Assembly (NCBI GenBank): GCA_045130475.1 | Contig: JBGUPU010000025.1 | Location: forward strand, 62,001-126,000 | Source: CAG-791 sp045130475 | Lineage (GTDB): Bacteria > Bacillota > Clostridia > Lachnospirales > Lachnospiraceae | Direction: 5' to 3' | DNA: 64,000 nucleotides | Shown: positions 53,083 through 61,427 of the stretch, piece by piece | Numbering within the stretch: position 1 is the first letter of the stretch | Layout: each line of letters starts with the position of its first letter | Translations under genes and position numbers: made by a program | The notes under the pieces: generated by a model | What the model was told of the DNA's origin: nothing | Database searches by the model: none | Seen by the model: the letters and a program-made list of their open reading frames with translations, nothing else

Positions 53083-53116
53083 AAAGCCCGGGGAGGCATT
53101 CTTCTCCGGGCTTTTT
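53083..53116 (+). terminator. Terminator after the anti-sigma gene
   Basis: A 12-bp stem with one G-T wobble (53083-53094 with 53103-53114, arms starting AAAGCCCGG), followed by TTG. It is 29 bp after the stop codon. Confidence 0.8.
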
Positions 53117-53292
53117 GAATGCCCTTAACTATAGGCTTTCAGTATTCAGGACTGCCCGTTTTTTTCAAAATTTAAAACTGCCGGAGTATTGTTCGGAAGA
53201 CATAGGGTGTATAGACGTTTTATATAAAATCAGTGTGATATCCAATTGTTCTTTTGGAATCTTTTGGTAATTCTGATAAAAAAAGAATTATA

Positions 53293-53322
53293 TTGACATA
53301 AAAAATATATAAACTGTATAAT
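53293..53322 (+). promoter_or_regulatory. Promoter of the mannose-family PTS operon
   Basis: Consensus -35 TTGACA (53293-53298), 18-bp spacer, -10 TATAAT (53317-53322). It lies 86 bases before the IIAB start. The rest of the 53117-53407 gap is AT-rich. I could not identify a cre site or a sigma-54 element there. Confidence 0.8.
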
Positions 53323-53407
53323 GAAAATTGTAATTCATACCTGCGGCGAATCTGATATTATTTTCGGCTTCGGGTATGAGAAAATTTCACAGAAGGGAGT
53401 TTTTATA

Positions 53408-54400
53408 ATGGTAGGGATTATCCTTGCAAGTCATGGTGACTTTGCGACAGGCATCTATTCCTCTGCATGCATGGTTTTCGGCGAAGCAGATGACGTGATT
53501 CCTGTTACTTTCCACAACGGCGAGACGCCGGATGACCTGCGCGTGAAGATCCAGGAAGCAGTTGCGAAACTGGAAGATCCTGAGAACGTGCTGTTCATGT
53601 GCGACTTGTTCGCAGGAACACCGTACAACCAGATTTTCCTGCTCAGCGCTGACCATCCCGGATGGGCGATCGTGACAGGCATGAACCTTCCCATGATCGC
53701 AGAAGCGTATGGGGCAAGAGATGATTTTGAGACAGCCGGTGAGGTCGCTACTGCGATCGTGAGCGCAGCGAGAGAGGGAATCGTGACACATCCCGAATCC
53801 CTGATGCCCGCTGATGCTGCTCCTGCTCCTGCAGCTGCAGCTTCCGCTGAGCCCACAGGCGCTATTCCTCCCGGAACAGTCCTGGGCGACGGCCACATCA
53901 AATACGTTCTTGCCCGTATCGATTCACGTCTTCTTCATGGTCAGGTTGCTACGGCATGGTCCAAGACCACTCAGCCTACCCGTATCATTGTCTGCTCCGA
54001 CGGAGTTGCACATGATGATCTGCGCAAGACCCTGATCGAGCAGGCGGCACCGCCCGGAATCAAGGCGAATGTCGTTCCGATCGACAAGATCATCCAGGTT
54101 GCCAAAGATCCCAGATTCGGCGCAACCAAGGCACTGCTTCTGTTTGAAACACCTCAGGATGCGCTTCGCGCGATCAAGGGAGGTGTCGACATCAAGGAGC
54201 TCAATGTCGGTTCCATGGCACATTCACTCGGCAAGGTAGCTGTCAACAAGGTTCTTTCCCTCGGCAAAGAGGATGTAGAGACTTTCGATGAGCTCAAGAA
54301 GCTCGGCATCACATTTGATGTCCGCAAAGTTCCCACAGATTCGAAGGAAGACATGAACGCTATCATTGAAAAAGCGCGCACAGAGCTTGCAAACGCGTAA
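53408..54400 (+). CDS. manX: PTS mannose-family IIAB component
   Basis: A 330-residue fusion. IIA (about residues 1-130) carries the phosphorylated His9 in ASHGDFATG. An Ala/Pro-rich linker (about 134-157) leads to IIB (about 163-328) with the phosphorylated His177 in RLLHGQVATAW. Phosphate passes from HPr to His9, then His177, then the sugar. The start at 53408 has AGAAGGGAG upstream; an open frame to 53321 lies within the promoter. The substrates may be mannose, glucose, glucosamine or fructose; DUF956 downstream supports a mannose/glucose system. Confidence 0.95.
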   Translation: MVGIILASHGDFATGIYSSACMVFGEADDVIPVTFHNGETPDDLRVKIQEAVAKLEDPENVLFMCDLFAGTPYNQIFLLSADHPGWAIVTGMNLPMIAEAYGARDDFETAGEVATAIVSAAREGIVTHPESLMPADAAPAPAAAASAEPTGAIPPGTVLGDGHIKYVLARIDSRLLHGQVATAWSKTTQPTRIIVCSDGVAHDDLRKTLIEQAAPPGIKANVVPIDKIIQVAKDPRFGATKALLLFETPQDALRAIKGGVDIKELNVGSMAHSLGKVAVNKVLSLGKEDVETFDELKKLGITFDVRKVPTDSKEDMNAIIEKARTELANA

Positions 54401-54442
54401 TTATTACGATGTGAAGTGCACATGAACTGATTGGAGGTTTAT

Positions 54443-55249
54443 ATGAACATTATATCCATAGTGTTGGTCGTAATCGTAGCTTTTCTTGCAGGCATGGAAG
54501 GCATTCTGGATGAGTTCCAGTTCCATCAGCCTCTCGTGGCCTGCACATTGATCGGTATCGTCTGCGGACAGCCCGCAGCTGGTATCATCCTCGGCGGATC
54601 TCTTCAGATGATCGCCATGGGCTGGGCGAATATCGGTGCGGCAGTCGCTCCCGACGCAGCTCTGGCATCCGTTGCATCCGCAATCATCCTTATGAAGGGC
54701 GGACAGGGCGCAGAAGGTGCTTCCACTGCTATCGCAGTTGCTATCCCTCTGGCAGTCGCAGGTCTGTTCCTGACCATGGTTGCCCGTACTCTGGCAGTCC
54801 CGATCGTCCACGGAATGGACGCTGCAGCTGAGAACGCAGATTTCGGCAAGATCGAGTTCCTGCAGTGGGCAGCCATCTGCATGCAGGGCCTTCGTATCGC
54901 GATCCCCGCAGCAGCTCTTTGTGTCGTTCCCGCAGAAGTTGTTTCCAATCTTCTGAACAGCATGCCCGCATGGCTGACAGACGGTATGTCCATCGGCGGC
55001 GGCATGGTCGTTGCAGTCGGTTATGCGCTCGTTATCAACATGATGGCGACTGCAGAAGTGTGGCCTTTCTTCTTCATCGGCTTCGCACTTGCTGCCATTT
55101 CCGACCTGACCCTCATCGGCCTTGGTATCGTCGCAGTTGCGATCGCTTTCATCTACCTGAACCTGTCTGAAAAAGGCGGCAGCGCATCCGGCGGTGCAGC
55201 AGCAGGCGGAAGCGGTGACCCTCTCGGCGATATCCTGAACGATTATTGA
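54443..55249 (+). CDS. manY: PTS mannose-family IIC component
   Basis: A 268-residue membrane subunit with about eight to ten hydrophobic segments. It begins IISIVLVVIVAFLAGMEGILDEFQ, and the family signature GIVCGQPAAGIILGGSLQMIAMGWANIGAAVAPD is present. The start at 54443 has GGAGG five bases upstream; an upstream TTG at 54431 is not preferred. The C-terminal tail is Gly/Ser/Ala-rich (GGSASGGAAAGGSGD), typical of Firmicute IIC. It forms the sugar channel with IID. Confidence 0.95.
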   Translation: MNIISIVLVVIVAFLAGMEGILDEFQFHQPLVACTLIGIVCGQPAAGIILGGSLQMIAMGWANIGAAVAPDAALASVASAIILMKGGQGAEGASTAIAVAIPLAVAGLFLTMVARTLAVPIVHGMDAAAENADFGKIEFLQWAAICMQGLRIAIPAAALCVVPAEVVSNLLNSMPAWLTDGMSIGGGMVVAVGYALVINMMATAEVWPFFFIGFALAAISDLTLIGLGIVAVAIAFIYLNLSEKGGSASGGAAAGGSGDPLGDILNDY

Positions 55250-55266
55250 TTAAGGAGGAATACGCA

Positions 55267-56181
55267 ATGGCTGAAAAGAAAGTCGCTTTAACAAAACAGG
55301 ACAGAATATCTGTCTGCTTCCGTTCCACTTTCCTTCAGGGTTCCTGGAACTATGAGCGTATGCAGAACGGTGGTTACTGCTATGCTATGATCCCCGCTAT
55401 TAAAAGACTCTACACCACAAAAGAAGAGCAGGCGGCAGCCCTCAAGCGCCACCTCGAGTTCTTCAACACCCAGCCTTACGTTGCTGCTCCTATCCTCGGC
55501 GTTACACTGGCGCTTGAGGAGGACCGCGCTAACGGCGCACCGGTCGATGACGCTGCCATCCAGGGCGTTAAAGTCGGTATGATGGGACCTCTCGCAGGTG
55601 TCGGCGATCCTATTTTCTGGTTCACCGTACGTCCTATCCTCGGTGCTCTGGCTGCTTCCTTCGCAATGAGCGGAAACATCCTCGGACCTATCCTTTTCTT
55701 CGTCCTTTGGAATGTGATCCGTTATGCATTCCTGTGGTATACACAGGAGTTCGGTTACAAAGCCGGTACCGCAATCACCAAGGACCTCTCCGGCGGCCTT
55801 CTTCAGAAGGTTACACAGGGCGCTTCCATTCTGGGTATGTTCGTCCTGGGTGCTCTGGTTCAGCGCTGGGTTTCCGTCAGCTTCCCCTTCACAGTATCCG
55901 AAGTTCAGCTGTCTGAAGGCGCATACATCGACTGGGCAAACCTTCCTCAGGGCGGCGAGGGCATCAAGAGTGCCATCGTTCAGTATTCCTCCGGCATGGC
56001 CCTTGATCCCGTCAAGGTTACAACCATGCAGGACAACCTGAATTCCCTGGTTCCCGGACTTGCAGCTCTGCTGCTGACTTTCCTGTGCATGTATCTGCTC
56101 AAGAGAAAAGTCTCCCCGATCGTCATTATCCTCGGCCTCTTCGTCGTAGGTATCGTCTTCCACGTAATCGGTATTATGTAA
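55267..56181 (+). CDS. manZ: PTS mannose-family IID component
   Basis: A 304-residue IID. The N-terminal soluble part has SVCFRSTFLQGSWNYERMQNGGYCYAMIPAIKRLY, split by family-conserved FNTQPYVAAPILGVTLALEE, then GVKVGMMGPLAGVGDPIFWFTVRPIL, a loop conserved in all IID proteins. Three or four membrane helices follow at the C-terminus. AAGGAGGAATACGCA precedes the ATG; the ATT-opened frame before it is not used. It completes the IIAB-IIC-IID set, 17 bases after manY. Confidence 0.95.
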   Translation: MAEKKVALTKQDRISVCFRSTFLQGSWNYERMQNGGYCYAMIPAIKRLYTTKEEQAAALKRHLEFFNTQPYVAAPILGVTLALEEDRANGAPVDDAAIQGVKVGMMGPLAGVGDPIFWFTVRPILGALAASFAMSGNILGPILFFVLWNVIRYAFLWYTQEFGYKAGTAITKDLSGGLLQKVTQGASILGMFVLGALVQRWVSVSFPFTVSEVQLSEGAYIDWANLPQGGEGIKSAIVQYSSGMALDPVKVTTMQDNLNSLVPGLAALLLTFLCMYLLKRKVSPIVIILGLFVVGIVFHVIGIM

Positions 56182-56284
56182 GAAGCAGATTCACGAATCT
56201 GTCGGAATGGCTGTAAAGAGTCAAGGACAGATAGTGAATATCCGTGGATAGAAGATCTGACGTAGATAATGATCAATTATCCGG

Positions 56285-56325
56285 TGCCCCCGCAGACGGC
56301 TCATGCTGCTGCGGGGGCATCTTTT
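56285..56325 (+). terminator. Terminator after the PTS genes
   Basis: An 11-bp perfect stem (56285-56295 with 56309-56319, TGCCCCCGCAG) followed by TCTTTTT. It separates the PTS genes from the DUF956 gene, which may be reached by read-through or its own promoter. Confidence 0.88.
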
Positions 56326-56440
56326 TGCTTCGGCTTCCTTCTGGCCGGCTTCCTTCTGACAGGAATCGGATTGAAAAAATCGCAGGTGCATGTTACGATA
56401 GTACAGCATGTAAAACCACAGCAAGCGAAGGAGATTCAAA

Positions 56441-56815
56441 ATGGCTGTATCGATGAATAAAGAAGTTGAATATGTCTGTAAAGCAACCGCTTTTCTGGGA
56501 CTGCAGAGTTACGGCAAGATCATGGTCGGTGACAAGTCATTTGAATTCTATGATGACAGAAATGTAGAAAACTATATTCAGATCCCCTGGGAGGAGATCA
56601 ATTATATTGTTGCTGACCTTGCTTTTGGAGGGAAGTGGATTCCTCGTTTTGAGGTACAGACAAAGAGCAACGGCAATTTTCGCTTTTCCGCCGGAAAGGC
56701 TACAAAGCCTCTGCTCCGTGCCTGCCGCGAACATATGCCGGCAGACCATCTGACCAGGGCACTCACGATGTCACAGAAGATCAGACGCGGTGTAAAGGCA
56801 CGTTTCGGCAAATGA
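56441..56815 (+). CDS. manO: DUF956 family protein (ManO), PTS-associated
   Basis: A 124-residue DUF956 protein: VEYVCKATAFLGLQSYGKIMVGDKSFEFYDD, IQIPWEEINYIVADL and GGKWIPRFEVQTKSNG. In lactic acid bacteria manO follows the mannose PTS genes and influences their expression. AAGGAG lies eight bases before the ATG. Here a terminator separates it from manZ, so it could be expressed independently. Its molecular role is not established. Confidence 0.9.
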   Translation: MAVSMNKEVEYVCKATAFLGLQSYGKIMVGDKSFEFYDDRNVENYIQIPWEEINYIVADLAFGGKWIPRFEVQTKSNGNFRFSAGKATKPLLRACREHMPADHLTRALTMSQKIRRGVKARFGK

Positions 56816-56929
56816 TCATTCTGCTTGAGGAAACTCTTCCGGGCATGCTGTATACAGATTGCCTGATCTGCAAAACAACCGTGCAGTCGATGCTACTATT
56901 TCATAAATTGATCAGAAAGGAACTACAAA

Positions 56930-57535
56930 ATGCATATCGTATGTTTGGACCTGGAAGGTGTACTTGTACCTGAAATCTGGATTGCTTTTTCTGAAGTGAC
57001 CGGAATTCCGGAGCTGACAAGGACGACCCGCGATGAACCGGATTATGAGAAACTGATGGCTTTCCGCAGGAATATTCTGCATGAGCACGGACTTGGACTT
57101 CCCCAGATCCAGGAGACGATTGCAAAGATTGATCCGCTCCCCGGTGCACTGGATTTCCTCAATGAATTGCGCAGCATTACTCAGGCTGTCATCATCAGTG
57201 ACACCTTTACGGAGTTTGCCATGCCTCTCATGAAGAAACTGGGCTGGCCTACTCTTTTCTGCAATTCCCTTATTGTTGCTCCCGACGGTGAGATCATCGG
57301 TCACAAGATGCGTGTTGAAAACTCAAAATATTCCACGGTCAAGGCGCTTCAGTCCATCGGATTCGAGACGATCGGCGTAGGTGACAGTTTCAATGATCTG
57401 GCCATGATCCAGGCTGGCAAGGACGGATTTTTGTTCCGTACAACGGATCAGATCCGAAAAGATTATCCCCAGCTTCCCGCTTTCGAGGAGTATGATGATC
57501 TGCTTGCAGCGATTAAAAAGGCGATCGGGGCATAA
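56930..57535 (+). CDS. thrH: ThrH-type phosphoserine phosphatase / homoserine phosphotransferase
   Basis: A 201-residue HAD-family enzyme closely matching ThrH of Pseudomonas: CLDLEGVLVPEIWIAFSEVTG with the nucleophile Asp7 and acid/base Glu9, ISDTFTEFAMPLMKKLG, and GVGDSFNDLAMI. ThrH dephosphorylates phosphoserine and can transfer the phosphate to homoserine. It is less common in Firmicutes than SerB, which makes its presence notable. AAAGGAACTACAAA precedes the ATG. mscS starts 14 bp downstream. Whether it supplies threonine or serine here is open. Confidence 0.93.
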   Translation: MHIVCLDLEGVLVPEIWIAFSEVTGIPELTRTTRDEPDYEKLMAFRRNILHEHGLGLPQIQETIAKIDPLPGALDFLNELRSITQAVIISDTFTEFAMPLMKKLGWPTLFCNSLIVAPDGEIIGHKMRVENSKYSTVKALQSIGFETIGVGDSFNDLAMIQAGKDGFLFRTTDQIRKDYPQLPAFEEYDDLLAAIKKAIGA

Positions 57536-57549
57536 GGGAGGAAAGACGA

Positions 57550-58443
57550 TTGGCGAACATCCTTAGTACGGCTGCGGAATCCATACAGATTGAAGACATC
57601 GAGCAGCTTGATGCTTCCGACCTGACTGTGTCCAATGTAAAAAATTTTTTTGAAAGCCTGATGCCCGGCATCCGTTCCCTGGCTTTTGATATCATTGTCT
57701 GCATCATTCTCTATGTGGTGGGCAGAAAACTGATCAAACTGCTGCACCGGATGCTTAACAGGACTCTGGAAAGAACACAGGCGGATGTAGGAGTGGTGAA
57801 ATTTCTGGGATCTGCCCTGGATATCATCCTTACCGTATTCCTCTTCTTTATGATCCTGGGCCAGCTCGGGGTCAACACAGCATCGATCGTGACAGTACTG
57901 GGTACTGCCATGCTGGCAGTCGGTATGTCGCTGCAGGGGAGTCTCTCCAATGTTGCAGGCGGCATTCTGATCCTGTTCATGAAGCCTTTCCGTGTAGGTC
58001 ACTATATCATCAGTGATTATGGTGAAGGCACTGTCACAATGATCGGTCTGTTTTATACCACGATCACTACGAAAGATAACCGTGTTCTTACCCTTCCCAA
58101 CAGCCAGATTTCAAACTGTGCGGTGACAAACTGTTCGCAGAATCCTGTCAGGAGGCTCGACACAGTGGTCGGCATCAGTTACGATTCTGATATTCGTGCC
58201 GCAAAGGAAATCATGGATCAGATTGCCAGGAGCTGTGAGTACGTCTTGCAGGACCGCGACATCACGGTTTTTGTGGACAGTCTTGGTGACAGCTCTGTCA
58301 ACATCGGCCTGTTCTGCTATGTCAATTCCTCTGATTTTCTGGCAGCCAAATGGCAGGTCACCGAAGAGATCAAGCTCCGCTTTGACCAGGCGGGGATCAG
58401 CATCCCCTTCCCGCAGGTCCATGTTCATATGGAAAAAGACTGA
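57550..58443 (+). CDS. mscS: Small-conductance mechanosensitive channel MscS
   Basis: A 297-residue MscS with three membrane helices (about residues 40-58, 85-105 and 110-140). The pore helix has the Gly/Ala pattern AVGMSLQGSLSNVAGGILILF. The beta domain follows (PFRVGHYIISDYGEGTVTMIGLFYTTITTKDNRVLTLPNS). It opens on membrane tension to release solutes in hypo-osmotic shock. The TTG start is supported by GGGAGGAAAG seven bases upstream and no closer ATG. The N-terminal 35 residues are acidic, longer than in E. coli MscS. Confidence 0.93.
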   Translation: MANILSTAAESIQIEDIEQLDASDLTVSNVKNFFESLMPGIRSLAFDIIVCIILYVVGRKLIKLLHRMLNRTLERTQADVGVVKFLGSALDIILTVFLFFMILGQLGVNTASIVTVLGTAMLAVGMSLQGSLSNVAGGILILFMKPFRVGHYIISDYGEGTVTMIGLFYTTITTKDNRVLTLPNSQISNCAVTNCSQNPVRRLDTVVGISYDSDIRAAKEIMDQIARSCEYVLQDRDITVFVDSLGDSSVNIGLFCYVNSSDFLAAKWQVTEEIKLRFDQAGISIPFPQVHVHMEKD

Positions 58444-58479
58444 GCAGCTTCTGCTGTTTTGCGCAGTTAAACACAATCC

Positions 58480-58519
58480 GCCCCCGGATCAGGAAATAAT
58501 CCCGGATCCGGGGGCTTTT
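58480..58519 (+). terminator. Terminator after mscS
   Basis: An 11-bp perfect stem (58480-58490 with 58505-58515, GCCCCCGGATC) and a T tract at 58516-58519. Confidence 0.9.
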
Positions 58520-58603
58520 CTATTGGATCCGGATCATCAAAACCTATAGGAGGGAAAATGTCCTGGGATCCGGATCCTGCGGATATGACGCCAAAAGAAC
58601 ACC

Positions 58604-58633
58604 TTGTTTTAAAAGGGTCTGTCATGATATAAT
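58604..58633 (+). promoter_or_regulatory. Possible promoter of the PIN-like gene
   Basis: A perfect -10 TATAAT (58628-58633) with a weak -35 TTGTTT (58604-58609), spacer 18 bp, 33 bases before the start codon. Confidence 0.5.
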
Positions 58634-58665
58634 TTCATTCGGTTCCGGCCGATCAGGGATTGTGT

Positions 58666-60495
58666 ATGACAGTACAATATTTAATTGACAGCGAAAATGT
58701 AGGGGATTTCTGGATTCCCCTGCTGGATCTGCCCGGAAAGGATACAGAGCTGATTGTTTTTTATACAAGAAACAGTCCGCACATGAGTTATGACAGTCTG
58801 ATCAGACTCAAAGAATCCGACCGGACAGTGACCTTCATCAAATGCTATGAGGGTACAAACGCGCTGGATTTCCAGCTGGTTTCCGAGCTGGGATACCGCA
58901 TCAGCAAAGACGAGGAAGGCAGTTTTATTATCGTAACAAACGATACCGGATTTGATGCAGCGGTCAAGTATTGGAAACGCAGGAAAAAATCGGTCAAACG
59001 TATAACAGGCAAGGAATGCAAAAACCTCGAGAGACGCCTGCGGGAAGATCTGTCCATCGGCATTCCTCAAGCTCATTCTGTAAATGTGTCAAGTCGTCTG
59101 ATCACACTGGAAGAGAATGAAGAGGAACAGGATGTTCATGCTGAGATGATCCGCACGGATACAGAAGCAGATCAGGAAGCAAGACCTTCCCGTCCTAATC
59201 TCAGGGATGCGGAAAGGGCGGCGCAGCCTGATCCGGACGAAAGCTATTCGGCGGATTCCGAATATATGTCAGATGTGGATTTCGACGACGATGAGGAAGA
59301 AAATGCAGATTCGGATGCATTTGATCTGTTCGTCGAAGATATGGATTATTCCTCCGATGAAAATGAAGAGGATGATTCACAGGATGAAGACGCATTTGAT
59401 ATTGGAAGGTCTGAAACAGGCCAGGAAATTCCCGAAACATACCCGGCAGAAGATGATGCTGATGCCGAAAAGGACCAGGCAGCTTCTCTGGAAGAAACTG
59501 AGGATGTTCCGGATGCAGCAGGCGGAGAGGAAACGGGTCCTGCTGAGTATGGTGTTTTCACCAGTGAGGACGCTGCAGAAGAGGCTGTTTCCGAGAATGA
59601 AGCCGGTCTTACCGGGAATGATCAGGACGGCAATGCAGACGGGCGGCAGTCCGATGATGAAATGGATCCGGCAGCCCGCAATGATGCGGTGAAGGCGGAA
59701 GAGGAAGGTCCTGCACAGGAAGCGGAGATTCCGGAAATAATCGCTTCTGAGCAGGCTGATGATTCAGAAGATAACAACTCTGAACCGTCTCCTTCCCAAG
59801 AGGGTACACCGTCACCGGCAGTAAATACCCCTGCAGAGCTTCAGCAGACATCAGAATCGGGTGCGGATTTATCCGCAAGCGAGGAGGATTCTGTATCCGA
59901 GACAGCCCACCGCTCAAAGTCCCGCAGATCGAGATCCCGCAGGTCAAAATCCACAGCCAGAAAACAGGAACAGGCAGCTGATGACGCACAGACCCGTGAG
60001 ACATCCGGGCAGGCGGTTACAGTATCTGCTGCCGGAAATGACGGCAGAAAAGACGAATCCCCCAAGGAAGACACAGATGCGGTCCGCGAGAAATCCGCGG
60101 ATGCTTTACCTGAACCGGGGGATGAAGAGATCGCCAGAATCGTCGCCTGCATCGGTGCTGAAAATCTGGCAGAGCTCCACAATCAGCTTGCAACCTTCTA
60201 CGGGGAACAGGGCAAGGATATCTATCTTTCAATCAAGAATAATACCCGCAGCCTTCCTGTTTTAAAGCCTGACCTTAAGCAAAAATTCGAATATTACTGT
60301 GAGATCATTTTCTACCGCAGTGATTATTCGGGAGAGTACCCTTCGGACATATCTGAATATCTTCTTAATGTGAGAGAAAAACTCAACAATCTGAACTCTC
60401 TTCGCTATGCGCTGCAAAAGCACTATGGCAAAGAAAAGGGCCGCAGGTTCTACTTCCTGCTCAAGCCCTTTGCAAAGACAATGTATCAAATGTAA
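58666..60495 (+). CDS. PIN/NYN-like nuclease-fold protein with long acidic linker and Ser/Arg run
   Basis: A 609-residue protein (numbers count from the in-frame TTG at 58660). Residues ~1-135 resemble a PIN-like/NYN ribonuclease fold: YLIDSENVGDFW with the first acidic site, TNALDFQL, and VTNDTGFDAAVKYW. Residues ~151-415 are low complexity, rich in Asp, Glu, Ser and Ala. Residues ~417-437 are a basic Ser/Arg run (HRSKSRRSRSRRSKSTARK). Residues ~488-611 form a compact conserved-looking domain (EEIARIVACIGAENLAELHNQLATFYGEQGKDIY). RNA cleavage is inferred from the fold. The gene is flanked by terminators and stands alone. Confidence 0.8.
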   Translation: MTVQYLIDSENVGDFWIPLLDLPGKDTELIVFYTRNSPHMSYDSLIRLKESDRTVTFIKCYEGTNALDFQLVSELGYRISKDEEGSFIIVTNDTGFDAAVKYWKRRKKSVKRITGKECKNLERRLREDLSIGIPQAHSVNVSSRLITLEENEEEQDVHAEMIRTDTEADQEARPSRPNLRDAERAAQPDPDESYSADSEYMSDVDFDDDEEENADSDAFDLFVEDMDYSSDENEEDDSQDEDAFDIGRSETGQEIPETYPAEDDADAEKDQAASLEETEDVPDAAGGEETGPAEYGVFTSEDAAEEAVSENEAGLTGNDQDGNADGRQSDDEMDPAARNDAVKAEEEGPAQEAEIPEIIASEQADDSEDNNSEPSPSQEGTPSPAVNTPAELQQTSESGADLSASEEDSVSETAHRSKSRRSRSRRSKSTARKQEQAADDAQTRETSGQAVTVSAAGNDGRKDESPKEDTDAVREKSADALPEPGDEEIARIVACIGAENLAELHNQLATFYGEQGKDIYLSIKNNTRSLPVLKPDLKQKFEYYCEIIFYRSDYSGEYPSDISEYLLNVREKLNNLNSLRYALQKHYGKEKGRRFYFLLKPFAKTMYQM

Positions 60496-60524
60496 AGGAA
60501 AGTCGGTCGGAACGGCAAATGCAG

Positions 60525-60560
60525 GAGCCGGACGCTGCCAGTGCAGCGTCCGGTTCTTTT
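60525..60560 (+). terminator. Terminator after the PIN-like gene
   Basis: A 14-bp stem with one G-T wobble (60525-60538 with 60543-60556), tetraloop CAGT, then TTTT. Confidence 0.92.
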
Positions 60561-60709
60561 AGGTATTCCATTATTCTTCATATTTTAGAAAAAATCATTT
60601 ACAAAAAGATTCTTTTATGGATATATTGTAGAAGGCTGTTGAAGGCAGAACAGCACTTATGCCCGCAGGGCATCATTTTCAGAGATGAGGTAAAAAGGAG
60701 TCCAAAAGA

Positions 60710-61291
60710 ATGTTTGTCAGAAAAGCAACTATAGATGATCTGGATCAGATTACGAGACTTGAGGCCGTTTGTTTCTCTCCGGCGGAAGGTGCGGACCGGG
60801 AGAGGCTCAAAGGCAGGCTGGAACACTATCCGGGGTGCTTTTGGCTGGGCTTTGATGATTTTATGAATCTGATCAGTTTTGTCGCAGGTCCTGTCACAAA
60901 AGAGTCGGACCTGACCGATGAAATGTTTGCTGACCCCTCCTTCCATGATCCGGACGGTGACTGGCAGATGATCTTTACAGTCTGCACTGTTCCCGAAGAA
61001 CAGAACAAGGGGAATGCCTCGCTTCTCATGCAGCGTATGATCCGTGAAAACAAGGCACTGGGCAGAAAAGGAATCGTATTGACCTGTAAAAAGGAAAAGG
61101 TTGATTATTATTCCAGATTCGGTTTTCATAATGAGGGCATCTCCCAATCCGAGCACGGTGGTGCCGTGTGGTATCAGATGCGCCTGATTTTTGACGAAGA
61201 ATATCACTATGAGCATATGTTTGATATCTCAGATAATCCCTACGAGAATAAAAGGATGTTTGAAGATGCTTTCTGGGGATCACAGTGCTGA
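60710..61291 (+). CDS. GNAT family N-acetyltransferase
   Basis: A 193-residue GNAT protein: FVRKATIDDLDQITRLEAVCFSPAEGA at the N-terminus, the acetyl-CoA loop VPEEQNKGNASLLMQRMI, and VLTCKKEKVDYYSRFGFHNEG near the C-terminus. The layout resembles arylalkylamine-type acetyltransferases, but the substrate cannot be read from sequence. An extra C-terminal stretch (EHMFDISDNPYENKRMFEDAFWG) may contribute to dimerisation. It is convergent with lon across a bidirectional terminator. Confidence 0.9.
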   Translation: MFVRKATIDDLDQITRLEAVCFSPAEGADRERLKGRLEHYPGCFWLGFDDFMNLISFVAGPVTKESDLTDEMFADPSFHDPDGDWQMIFTVCTVPEEQNKGNASLLMQRMIRENKALGRKGIVLTCKKEKVDYYSRFGFHNEGISQSEHGGAVWYQMRLIFDEEYHYEHMFDISDNPYENKRMFEDAFWGSQC

Positions 61292-61317
61292 TGGAAGATG
61301 TCCGAACATGCAAAAGA

Positions 61318-61357
61318 AAAACCCGTGGAGACAGGTTCACCTGTTTCCGCGGGTTTT
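61318..61357. terminator. Bidirectional terminator between GNAT gene and lon
   Basis: An 18-bp stem with two non-Watson-Crick positions (61318-61335 with 61340-61357), TTCA loop, and A/T tracts on both sides. It serves the plus-strand GNAT gene and the minus-strand lon gene. Confidence 0.9.
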
Positions 61358-61427
61358 GTACTGTTAGATCATTCTGCCGAACCATTTTGCTGAATCATTC
61401 CGTCTTCTTTATGTAAGCAAGAGAAGC

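Noticed and set aside
53054..53407. cre site or sigma-54 promoter before the mannose PTS
   Set aside because: No convincing TGWAANCGNTNWCA or GG-N10-GC element was found. A consensus sigma-A promoter is present.
61026..61385. Minus-strand 119-codon frame at the GNAT end
   Set aside because: It runs through the bidirectional terminator and lies in the antisense of a clear GNAT gene.
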